Below the pieces are notes generated by a model. The model did not search any database. It saw only the letters and a list, made by a program, of their open reading frames with translations, and was not told where the DNA came from. 64,000 nucleotides of DNA from JACQAP01 sp035275265. GTDB lineage: Bacteria > Pseudomonadota > Gammaproteobacteria > Burkholderiales > JACQAP01. Below are positions 27,093-35,083 of this stretch, piece by piece; positions within the stretch are counted from its first letter, which is position 1, and each line of letters starts with the position of its first letter. The stretch covers positions 1 through 64,000 of the forward strand of contig DATENC010000012.1 in assembly GCA_035275265.1 (NCBI GenBank). Direction: 5' to 3'. The position numbers and the translations under genes are program-made.

Positions 27093-29390
27093 TCAATCCA
27101 CCTTCAGGGCTCCGTTGCGAAGCATAGCTCCGGATTCCAGGACACGCACGTAGAACGCCGCCGGGCCGTCGTCAGGAAAGTCGGCAGTCAGATTCCGGAA
27201 GGCTCTGAGCGCCTCAGTCGATTGGCCCCTTCGCAGTAGAGCGAGCGCCTCTGCAAAACGCTCGCACATTGCCAGCTCATTTGGGCCAGCGGATTCACGT
27301 TGCCCGATCAGTTCGAAGGCGCGTACCGGGAGCGTCTTGCCCCGCAGAAGAAAGTGACCGACCTCGCGCAGCAAAAACTCCTTCATACCTTCGACCGCCG
27401 GTTCAGAAACCAACACCCGGGTGCCAAGCTTCTTGTTGAGGTCCTGAACCCGGTTCGCGGTGTTGACGGCGTCGCCGACTGCTCGATATTCGTAGTGACC
27501 GTGCGCACCGACTGTGGTGAGCACTACCCGTCCCCAGTCCACTCCGAAGCGTGTGGCCAGGCGGTTAGAGCTGAGGCGCTCGTTGAACTGACTCGCGGCT
27601 TCACGCATTTCCAGCAAGGCGGCGCAGACGTGACGTCGCGTATCGGGTGTGCGATTCGGCCAGATTGCCAGCATCGCGTCGCCGACGACATCAGACACAA
27701 ACCCGCCATGCTTGGGGATCGGACGAAACAGGGCTTCGTAGTAGACGTTCAGGAAGTCGGCGAGTTGCTCGGGTGACATGGATTCGGCGAGCGTCGTGAA
27801 GTTCGCCGCGTCGGTCGCAACACACGCACACTCCACCGATTCTCGTGTCCTGCTGACGTTCTGGGCGTTCTGCTCCAGCGTTGCCACGACTTCTTTCGGG
27901 ACGAACTGCGTAAACGCTTGGCGAATCCGGTCCCGCTGCCGGCGCGCCATCTCGTACTTCCATAAAGCTCCGGCTCCAAGACCTAATGGGGCCGTGACCA
28001 GCATCGGGATGACCACCGGCAACCAGAGGAAATGTTTCGCGAACAATAAGAGGGTAATCGCGCCATATCCGAAAACCAATGCTGCGACTGCCGGGAAAGC
28101 GAAGCGGTTGGGCACCCACAGGCTGAGCGCCGTGCAGATCAGACCCGCGAGCAGTGCGACCACCATCCAGGTCGTTTTGGTGGTCGGCCTGATCGTTTCG
28201 CCGTGCAGAAGATTCGCGAATGCGGTGGCGGCAATCTCCATGCCGCTCAAATCCAACCCCGCCGCCGTCGAGAAAACGGTGTTGAAGTGCTCGACTTGTT
28301 CGGGCTGTGCAAACTCAGCGTAGCCGACGATAACCGCCTTGCGCTGAAAGGTACGCGATGCCTCTTCGTCATGCATAGCGAGCACTTCGTCGAAGTCGAG
28401 CGCCGAAATCGTGCCCGGGGGCCCGAAAAAATTCAGCACCCGCCCGCTTTCTCCGGCATAGAGTCCAATGAGCGCGTCGATCTGCGCGCGGGTTGCGGGG
28501 TCTCCACCAAGCGAATGATCTGAGTCGAGCGCGGCGCGCATTCGGGTCGCAAGGTCGCGTTCCGCGGTGAAAATCTGTCTGATCAGTAGCATGGTTGCCT
28601 CGAGGCGGCCGGCGCGGCGGATCTCCTCGACATCCGCGGGTAGCAGTCGCGAAGCACCTGGAGCGACCTTTCGCAGCGCACTTCGAAAATGGGGGTAGGT
28701 GTCGAGGGTGTAGGCTTGCACCGTAAGGGTCGCCAGACTCGGTGTGGCCCACCCCAATTCCTTGAATGCGAGAAAGCGGTCAAACCGTCTCTCCGAATCG
28801 CCGATGACCAGAAAAGGCGCCGCGCCCAGCGCGGCATCGTCGATCGACGCGCTCAAATCAATCAGATGCTCTGCTTCCGTGTCAAGGTCAGGACGAGAAG
28901 ACTCTACCTTCTGAGCGATCAATACCCGGCCCGCGCGCTCAATCGCAGTGCCCAACCGCGCGTCCTGATCGGCGTTGGGATCGCGCGCGAATCCCGGCAG
29001 AGGCGGTCGGGGGCGGAACAGTACATCGAACACGATGGTACTTGCCCCTGTTTTTGCGAGCTTATCTACCAGCACGGCGTGCAGGCATCGAGGCCAGCGC
29101 GATGGCATCGGTGGCAGGCGGACGTGCGTGGGCGGCAGGACTCCGAATCGGATGTCTGCACAGCGATGGAACCGGTGCGCGTCCATCGGCAGGAAAATTT
29201 TTGCAGCGACGCTCGGGCTCATCGTCACTAACACAACTTCTCCGGGTGGCTCGATCGGTCCACGCAATCGGAAGAGCCAGCCCAAACCGATGCTCCGCTC
29301 GAGGTACTCGGACAACGGTGTCCAGCAGATCGCCGCGCTGATGGTTGCGACGGCGAGTGCGACGACCAACATGGCCCAGGGCTTCTTCAC
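27093..29390 (-). CDS. CHASE2-domain adenylate/guanylate cyclase
   Basis: About 765 residues. A first membrane helix (MLVVALAVATISAAI) leads into an extracytoplasmic CHASE2 domain. Three further helices (about 415-500) lead into a cytoplasmic class III cyclase. The catalytic residues are complete: metal Asp in VATDAANFT and VVGDAMLAIW, purine Asp and transition-state Asn/Arg in AVGDAVNTANR. The start is uncertain. The open frame reaches 29579, but that part overlaps the upstream regulator gene by 139 nt, so GTG 29390 (or TTG 29396, ATG 29372) is preferred. It is probably co-transcribed with the cNMP-binding regulator before it and the FecR fusion after it. Confidence 0.85.
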   Translation of the reverse strand: MKKPWAMLVVALAVATISAAICWTPLSEYLERSIGLGWLFRLRGPIEPPGEVVLVTMSPSVAAKIFLPMDAHRFHRCADIRFGVLPPTHVRLPPMPSRWPRCLHAVLVDKLAKTGASTIVFDVLFRPRPPLPGFARDPNADQDARLGTAIERAGRVLIAQKVESSRPDLDTEAEHLIDLSASIDDAALGAAPFLVIGDSERRFDRFLAFKELGWATPSLATLTVQAYTLDTYPHFRSALRKVAPGASRLLPADVEEIRRAGRLEATMLLIRQIFTAERDLATRMRAALDSDHSLGGDPATRAQIDALIGLYAGESGRVLNFFGPPGTISALDFDEVLAMHDEEASRTFQRKAVIVGYAEFAQPEQVEHFNTVFSTAAGLDLSGMEIAATAFANLLHGETIRPTTKTTWMVVALLAGLICTALSLWVPNRFAFPAVAALVFGYGAITLLLFAKHFLWLPVVIPMLVTAPLGLGAGALWKYEMARRQRDRIRQAFTQFVPKEVVATLEQNAQNVSRTRESVECACVATDAANFTTLAESMSPEQLADFLNVYYEALFRPIPKHGGFVSDVVGDAMLAIWPNRTPDTRRHVCAALLEMREAASQFNERLSSNRLATRFGVDWGRVVLTTVGAHGHYEYRAVGDAVNTANRVQDLNKKLGTRVLVSEPAVEGMKEFLLREVGHFLLRGKTLPVRAFELIGQRESAGPNELAMCERFAEALALLRRGQSTEALRAFRNLTADFPDDGPAAFYVRVLESGAMLRNGALKVD

Positions 29391-29440
29391 ACCCAATCCA
29401 ATCGGGCGTCGCAGGGAAATGGCGGGCGCGCCATCAAGGA

Positions 29441-30496
29441 TCAGATCGTTCGCACCCGATCTGCCATCAAGCGCTTGGATATCAGGTGAACGACGAACAG
29501 CGCGAACTGTGGATTGAGAAGGTACAGGCGCTTCACCTGATTCGAGGTCAAGGTGAAAAGATCGACATCGCTGCTGCACACCGCAGTAGACGTGCGTTCA
29601 TGGAGCGGAGAAAAGATACCGATCTCTCCGAATATGGTCCCCGCGCTGATCTCGGCGCCGATTTCCGCGAGCCGGATAGTTCCGCGTTGGAGATAGAAGA
29701 GTTCCTCACCGGCATCGCCTTTTCGAAAAATGATCGTGTCCCTGGACAGATGCCGGTGCGTCATGTGCGGGAGCAGCCAGTCGAGATCCATCGCGCCACC
29801 CTCGGCTTCCTTGACCTGCCGAAAGTTGACACTCTGAAGACGGGAGGCGAGCAACACCGCTTCGCTGCGGTTCTGCACGTTGAGGGCCTTGAAGATTGCG
29901 CTCATGTGCAACTTAACAGTGCCCTCCGCGATACCGAGATGCTTGGCGATCGCCAGATTCGATTTTCCCTGAGCCGCCAGTGACAGGACTTCAGTCTGCC
30001 GTTCCGTGAGGCCGTACTCGCCGAGAGATCCTGCGTCGCTTCGCGTCGCGGTGTCGTCAATGGCGGCCGAAGCGCTCGGCCGCGCAACCGCGTTTGTGTC
30101 CGAGCGGAGATATGGGCGGTATGTCCCGCCGCTCAATACGAGCCTGAGAACGGAGAGGGTGACCGTCTCAGAATGAGATTTCGGAAGGTAGCCAAGGGCG
30201 CCAGCCTCGAGCGCCATTTCGACATACGCATCGTCAAGTCGCGAACCCAGCGCGAGGATGTGTACACCGGGGAACTTCTTAAGCAAGCGTTGGATTGCCG
30301 CGCTGGAATCGGACGAAGCGGCGTCCATGTCAACTAGCACCAAGTCGGGCATTCCGGAAGGCGTCGCGGGGCCCGGCGACAGGAGAGACGGAATGTCGTG
30401 CACCACTTCAACTTCGCAGCCGAAATCGAGCTTGGCTAACAGGCCACACAGAGCTTCAGTGGCGGGTCCCTGCGGTGATGCAACCAGGACCTTCAC
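29441..30496 (-). CDS. Receiver-LuxR HTH-cNMP-binding domain regulator
   Basis: A 351-residue protein. The start is the GTG at 30496, with GGGAG about 10 nt before it. The earlier in-frame codons to 30595 lack support. The receiver-like domain (1-125) has Asp in LVLVDMD and Lys in YLPK. At the usual acidic pair it reads VLVASPQ, so metal-dependent phosphorylation is doubtful. A LuxR-type HTH follows (about 165-225, LTERQTEVLSLAAQGKSN). The C-terminal 110 residues are a CAP_ED domain with GEIGIFSPLHERTST, keeping Glu and Arg. The gene sits directly before the CHASE2 cyclase, a probable source of its ligand. Confidence 0.85.
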   Translation of the reverse strand: MKVLVASPQGPATEALCGLLAKLDFGCEVEVVHDIPSLLSPGPATPSGMPDLVLVDMDAASSDSSAAIQRLLKKFPGVHILALGSRLDDAYVEMALEAGALGYLPKSHSETVTLSVLRLVLSGGTYRPYLRSDTNAVARPSASAAIDDTATRSDAGSLGEYGLTERQTEVLSLAAQGKSNLAIAKHLGIAEGTVKLHMSAIFKALNVQNRSEAVLLASRLQSVNFRQVKEAEGGAMDLDWLLPHMTHRHLSRDTIIFRKGDAGEELFYLQRGTIRLAEIGAEISAGTIFGEIGIFSPLHERTSTAVCSSDVDLFTLTSNQVKRLYLLNPQFALFVVHLISKRLMADRVRTI

Positions 30497-30671
30497 GAAA
30501 TCGTCTCCCGGACCTCTTGAAGATTCGGACTTGTTACCACGTTTACCGGAGCGGTGGCAACCGCCGAGCGTGATGCATCTGTAGAAAAGCCGCAAAGGGT
30601 TGCCAGTGATCGTTCCGGCAGACCAGGCGTGTGTGGGGTTCTGGCAACGACATTGCTACCGGCAGAAACGA

Positions 30672-30706
30672 CGAAGGCTTTGGGTGGTCCGCACCCAAAG
30701 CCTTCG
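30672..30706. terminator. Perfect 15-bp hairpin between the repeat-protein gene and the regulator gene
   Basis: Arms CGAAGGCTTTGGGTG and its exact complement with a 5-nt loop. It lies 25 nt past the stop of the 30731 gene on the minus strand and 176 nt before the regulator start. No good T-run follows, so it may act as a partial terminator, an mRNA-stabilising structure or a processing site. Confidence 0.6.
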
Positions 30707-30730
30707 GGATACCAAATTGCACGGTGCCGG

Positions 30731-31093
30731 TTACCTGTGCAGCGCGGCGGTCTGGTTTTCGCCCTGTGATTTCGCTGCCGCGAGGGTGGCGCCGTCTGAC
30801 GAACGGCCGATAACATCGTTCACGTCTGCCTTACCGGTCGCGACTTTCGTCCCCATTCCACCCGTATCGATAGTGCTGCTGCGACCAAACACCTGACTGA
30901 CGTTCACTCTGCTGGAGATCGAGCGCACCGCATTCGTTCCGAGAATCGTCACGGACGCGCGACCATAGACCTCGTTCACCGACCTTCCGCCGCTTTGCAC
31001 ATTACTTTCGGCAGAGACGCCGGCGGATGCCAGCGCAATAGCCGTAGCGATCAGCCATCCGACGGAGGTACGTGTTTGAATTTGCTGTTTCAT
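30731..31093 (-). CDS. Exported protein with three 26-residue repeats
   Basis: A 120-residue protein. AAAAGGAG stands before the ATG at 31093. The signal peptide ends near VSA-ES (residue 28). The mature chain has the motif VNEVYGRAS at 39, VSQVFGRSS at 65 and VNDVIGRSS at 91, giving an exact 26-residue period that fills residues 39-116. It has no cysteine and is rich in Ser, Gly and Ala. I recognise no family. A repeat-based adhesive, beta-solenoid or fibre-like fold is possible. It precedes the receiver-HTH-cNMP regulator on the same strand and may be the first gene, or the target, of that locus. Confidence 0.75.
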   Translation of the reverse strand: MKQQIQTRTSVGWLIATAIALASAGVSAESNVQSGGRSVNEVYGRASVTILGTNAVRSISSRVNVSQVFGRSSTIDTGGMGTKVATGKADVNDVIGRSSDGATLAAAKSQGENQTAALHR

Positions 31094-31338
31094 GATGTGC
31101 TCCTTTTCAATGTTCAAAGTGTTTCGTTTAAAGGGCGTCGTCCCAAAAGCAGCCCCCCAGTTTGCACGTGGCGGCCTTGACCTTTGGAACCCGAAAAACC
31201 GCTGGTTCCGAGGTGTCGGAGGAAAATACGCCTCGCGTGTGATGTGACTTTAGGGTTCCCAGCCGCTGGCCGGAATAGAGCGAAAGTAATAGGCTTTCGA
31301 AGGGGCGCGCGGGTGGGGCAGCAGATGTCGCGGTCTAG
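31094..31338. other. Upstream region of the 26-residue-repeat gene
   Basis: No gene in 245 nt. It carries, at 31114-31127, a 14-nt sequence (TCAAAGTGTTTCGT on the plus strand) identical to one at 10123-10136 in the leader of secreted-protein copy A. The promoter for the minus-strand locus should lie here. Confidence 0.4.
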
Positions 31339-32343
31339 CTAGTAGGCCCGGGTATGCAGGTTACGTATCAATTCTGTTGCCTGCAGCATGAGTTCCGTCA
31401 CGATTTGCCCCGCGGGTTGCTGCTCGCGAACCAGTCCCGCGCTCTGCCCTGCGTACAACGCCATGGTTTCCACCGCGCCGGTGGTATCGCGGTTAGGCGG
31501 GAACACCATGAAGCGGCGGATCTGGAAAACCTCGCCGCCAAGCCTGCTCTCAGCAACCAGCGGTTCGTCGGCGCGATTCTCGTTGCCGCGCTCTGGTTTT
31601 TCCAGCCATTGATCCACAAAATCGGTGTGCAGCACCCGGTGCGGCGCGTTCGGCCAGCCGCCCCCGAAAAGTGTGGTGCGCACGGTATTGTCGCCGCTGG
31701 AGGCCAATATGCGGCCCTTGTATTCCGAGTGCGCATCGGCTTCGGGCGTGGCGATGAAGCGGGTACCGAGAACGGCGGCCTGCGCGCCAAGTGCCAGCAC
31801 GGCAACAAGACCCCGAGCGTCGGCGATACCACCCGCAGCGATGACCGGAACCGGCGCCACCGCATCCACTACTCGTGGCACCAGTACCATGGTGGTAAGC
31901 TCACCCGCGACGTGACCTCCCGCCTCCACTCCTTGCGCAATGATCACGTCCACGTTCTTGGTCTTCGCATCGACGGCACTTGCGACGTCGCCAACCTGAA
32001 GGAGCACTCTCATGCCTGCCTTGTGGGCGCGCTCGACGAACGGCGCCGGATCGCCCCAGAACAGAGACAGCACCGGAACCCGTTCTTCCACGCAGACCTG
32101 AAAGCGTTCTTCCGCTGGGCGGGACAGGATCAGATTGACACCGAAGGGACGGTCGGTGAGTTGCCGCACACGGCGGATTTTTTCGCGCAGGAGTTCGGGT
32201 GGGTTGGCGCCGGCGCCGAGAATGCCCAGACCCCCGGCCGCGCTTACCGCGGCGGTCAATTCTGGCCCGGTGATCCAACCCATGGGTGCGCACACGATCG
32301 GATGCGCGATACCTAACAGCTCACACAGCCGGGTGCGCAACAT
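31339..32343 (-). CDS. Nitronate monooxygenase-family (NPD) flavoenzyme
   Basis: A 334-residue FMN TIM-barrel protein from the ATG at 32343 (a TTG at 32373 is possible but weaker). It shows the family segments PIVCAPMGWITGPELTAAV, the loop AQGVEAGGH, and AAGGIADARG near the phosphate-binding site. NPD enzymes oxidise alkyl nitronates or related compounds with O2. Many members have other, unknown substrates. It follows the class II aldolase gene by 30 nt on the same strand, so the pair is probably co-transcribed in a catabolic unit. Confidence 0.82.
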   Translation of the reverse strand: MLRTRLCELLGIAHPIVCAPMGWITGPELTAAVSAAGGLGILGAGANPPELLREKIRRVRQLTDRPFGVNLILSRPAEERFQVCVEERVPVLSLFWGDPAPFVERAHKAGMRVLLQVGDVASAVDAKTKNVDVIIAQGVEAGGHVAGELTTMVLVPRVVDAVAPVPVIAAGGIADARGLVAVLALGAQAAVLGTRFIATPEADAHSEYKGRILASSGDNTVRTTLFGGGWPNAPHRVLHTDFVDQWLEKPERGNENRADEPLVAESRLGGEVFQIRRFMVFPPNRDTTGAVETMALYAGQSAGLVREQQPAGQIVTELMLQATELIRNLHTRAY

Positions 32344-32373
32344 CGTCAGGCGTTGCCCGGGGCGGCGGAACAA

Positions 32374-33114
32374 TCAGTTCAGCCGTGACCAGCCCAGTTC
32401 GTCGCGATCGAGCAGGCGCTTCAATGCTTCGAAGTGCAGGACCGATTGCTGGCGTTCGCCGCCGATCTGCCTTGCCGCTTCGGCGACCATTTTTTCCGGA
32501 GCGCGCTTGAGTATTCCACCAGTGCTTTGGGCCAGCACCTGCACCATGCATGATCGCTCGAGATAGTAGAGGTCGTCGAAGGCGTAAGCGACGTTATCGC
32601 CGCAGACGATGACGCCATGATGCTGCATGAAGACCACTTCATTGTCGCCCAGTGCATTGCAGATGCGATCGCCCTCGGCGTTGTCCAGCGCAACGCCGCC
32701 GTACTCGCGGTCGTAACCGATGCGGCCGTAATAGCGCATGGCGTTCTGGTTGGCAAAGATGTCGAGTTCGCCGCCATCCAACAGCGTCAGAGCGGTCGCG
32801 AACGGCATGTGGGTATGCAGAACACATTTCTTGCGCTTGCCCAGATGAATGCGTCCATGGATGAAAAACGCGGTCGGCTCCACCGTGTGCTTGCCCTCGA
32901 CCACCATGCCACTGTTGTCCACGACGACCAGGTCGGCAGGCGTGATCTCGGACCAATGTAGGCCCTGAGGATTGATCAGGAATTTGCCAGGATCGCCCGG
33001 CATTTCCAGGCTGAAGTGATTGCACACGCCCTCATTCAGACCCATGCGCGCAGCGGAGCGCAACGCGGCGGTCAAGTCTATCCTGGCCTGGGTAACCGGA
33101 TCGAAACGTTTCAT
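32374..33114 (-). CDS. Class II aldolase/adducin-family protein
   Basis: A 246-residue protein from the ATG at 33114, with GAGGAGAG upstream. It has the zinc-ligand segments CVLHTHMPFA and QHHGVIVCGD typical of the fuculose-phosphate aldolase/adducin fold, and FALKRLL-like helices at the end. The family includes aldolases, epimerases and decarboxylases acting on sugar phosphates or related hydroxy acids, so the reaction is open. It is paired with the NPD gene. Confidence 0.82.
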   Translation of the reverse strand: MKRFDPVTQARIDLTAALRSAARMGLNEGVCNHFSLEMPGDPGKFLINPQGLHWSEITPADLVVVDNSGMVVEGKHTVEPTAFFIHGRIHLGKRKKCVLHTHMPFATALTLLDGGELDIFANQNAMRYYGRIGYDREYGGVALDNAEGDRICNALGDNEVVFMQHHGVIVCGDNVAYAFDDLYYLERSCMVQVLAQSTGGILKRAPEKMVAEAARQIGGERQQSVLHFEALKRLLDRDELGWSRLN

Positions 33115-33243
33115 GTTGCTCTCCTCGCTGAGATTTAGACATTCTGCCACAGCGGCAGATGGTCTCGAAAATGCCGCGCAGCCAGTTCTCCTCGCCGCGC
33201 CGATGTAGCGCAGTTCGGTAAGCGTGATCTGCGTATTGGGCGA

Positions 33244-34374
33244 TCAGCGTGTGTCTATGCGGCCTTTGAACGGGATGCAATACAGTCCGATGGGCTCGGA
33301 TCGGCCGCGCAAAGTCAGCGGTGGCAGCGGGATCGCGTCCACTTTGAATCGTGCGGCCAGCAGCGCGAGCATGACCCGTTCCGAAAGCAGAAGCTCTCCG
33401 GCCCGCGCCCGCTGCATCAGCCGCGAGGCGATGTTCACCGCGTCGCCGATGATGGTGAAATTCATGTACGCGAGCGAGCCGACGTTGCCGGCCACTACCT
33501 CGCCCTTGTTGACGCCGATTCCCAGCCCGGTTTCGAGGCCGTATTTCTCTTTCCATTTGGACGACAGGGTTTCGAATTCGGTGAGCATGTCGTTGCCGCA
33601 CTTGATCGCGCGTTCGGCTGCATCGGCTTGCTCGAACGGAACCCCGAAACCGACCAGCAGGCTGTCCCCGGCCATGTTGAAGATCACGCCCTCGTAGCGG
33701 TAGGTTACTTCGGTGAGCAGCGAGAAATACTGGTTAAGAAGTAACACCACCTCCGTAGGCACAAGTTGCTCGGCCATACGGGTGAAGCCGCGCAGGTCGG
33801 CAAACAGGATCACAGCATTGAATCGGGACTGGTAGCCCCCCGGTGCATCGCCGTTGACCTCCGGCGTGGCGAGGATCCTGTCCATAAGCCTGCGCGGCAC
33901 AGAGCGCTCGAAGCTTTGCGGCGATTGTGGCGCATCCGTTTCGATGGCTTGCCTCGCGACCACTTCCTGTTTGCGAGCTTGATGGGTTGCAAGCAACGAC
34001 TTGACGCGTACCAGGAACTCGTCACGTTGGACCTGCTTGGAAAAGAAATCGTCGGCGCCGGCCTGCAGTCCCTTGATGCGGTCTTCGCGGTTATCGGCTG
34101 CAGTGAGGAAGACCACCGGCGTGAGCGCAGTTGCGGGATTGGATTTGATGCGCTTGCAGACTTCGAAGCCGGACATTCCCTGCATCATCAGGTCGAGTAC
34201 AACCAGATCCGGTAATTTCGCCGCCGTGATCTGCAGCGCCTCCTCGCCATTGCTGGCGGTCAGGATCTCCACCCCGGAGCGTCTTAGATATAGCGACATC
34301 AGCAGGCGATCGTCCGCGGAATGATCTACCAGCAGTACACGCGGGGCAGGTTCGCGGTTGGAATGCATCGACAT
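33244..34374 (-). CDS. Response regulator with class III adenylate/guanylate cyclase output
   Basis: A 376-residue cytoplasmic protein. The receiver (1-125) has LLVDHS, phospho-acceptor Asp in VVLDLMMQGMSG, Thr in FLTAA and Lys in SKQV (without the usual Pro after it). The cyclase domain (about 185-365) is complete: Asp in LFADLRGFT and MAGDSLLVGFG, and GDAVNIASR for base recognition and transition state. It would make cAMP or cGMP upon phosphorylation by an unidentified kinase. It is the third cyclase-domain protein in the window. No kinase gene is adjacent. Confidence 0.88.
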   Translation of the reverse strand: MSMHSNREPAPRVLLVDHSADDRLLMSLYLRRSGVEILTASNGEEALQITAAKLPDLVVLDLMMQGMSGFEVCKRIKSNPATALTPVVFLTAADNREDRIKGLQAGADDFFSKQVQRDEFLVRVKSLLATHQARKQEVVARQAIETDAPQSPQSFERSVPRRLMDRILATPEVNGDAPGGYQSRFNAVILFADLRGFTRMAEQLVPTEVVLLLNQYFSLLTEVTYRYEGVIFNMAGDSLLVGFGVPFEQADAAERAIKCGNDMLTEFETLSSKWKEKYGLETGLGIGVNKGEVVAGNVGSLAYMNFTIIGDAVNIASRLMQRARAGELLLSERVMLALLAARFKVDAIPLPPLTLRGRSEPIGLYCIPFKGRIDTR

Positions 34375-34478
34375 CTGGCATTGCTGCGCCGCTTGGGCGC
34401 ACGGGTAGTCAGTAAGCTCGTTATTGTCTCACGGTCGCCGCGGCGCTCAACGTTGCGGAGAGGGCGTGCATGCCTTGA

Positions 34479-34973
34479 CTATTGCGCTTCTCCTATTGCC
34501 TTGTGTGCAGCGTCACCGGCGCGCCCGGATCGCGGGTGCACTTGCAGCCACAGCGTGACCGGCCCGTCGTTTATCAGAGACACTTTCATCATCGCACCGA
34601 ATTCCCCGGCCGCAACTGGGGAATGTGCGTAGCGGGCTAGCGAGAGCACATATTCGAACAATCGCCTGCCTTCCTGTGGCGGGGCCGCTGGCGAGAAACT
34701 CGCCCGAGTGCCCTTGCTCGTATCGGCCGCCAGGGTAAACTGCGGCACCAGCAACAGCCCGCCCGCCACATCCCTTACGCTCAGGTTCATCTTGCCGGCT
34801 GCATCGGCAAATACGCGATAATCAAGCAGGCGCTCCAACAGACGTTCAGCTTCGAAATCGCTATCGCCGCGCTCGGCACAGATCAGCACCAAAAGTCCGG
34901 GGCCAATAGCGCCGATCGTCCTGCCGTCCACATCAACATGCGATTCGCTGACTCGCTGAAGCAACCCGATCAT
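34479..34973 (-). CDS. dtd: D-aminoacyl-tRNA deacylase
   Basis: A 164-residue protein, slightly longer than the usual 145-150 because of a C-terminal tail. It carries both family signatures: PQFTLAADT (SQxTL-type, nucleophile Thr region) and NDGPVT (the cross-subunit Gly-cisPro motif that enforces D-chirality). It starts MIGLLQRVSESHV, as in most Dtd proteins. The enzyme hydrolyses D-aminoacyl-tRNAs in the cytoplasm. It is divergent from the glycosyltransferase gene. Confidence 0.93.
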   Translation of the reverse strand: MIGLLQRVSESHVDVDGRTIGAIGPGLLVLICAERGDSDFEAERLLERLLDYRVFADAAGKMNLSVRDVAGGLLLVPQFTLAADTSKGTRASFSPAAPPQEGRRLFEYVLSLARYAHSPVAAGEFGAMMKVSLINDGPVTLWLQVHPRSGRAGDAAHKAIGEAQ

Positions 34974-35083
34974 TTTTCGCCGATCTGCTGTGTCTACCGG
35001 GATTTTACCTGCTGACTGTGAATTGTCTTCAATCTGAAATGCCGCCGAAATATGCTGGTGACCATGTTTTCAATGCGAAAAAC

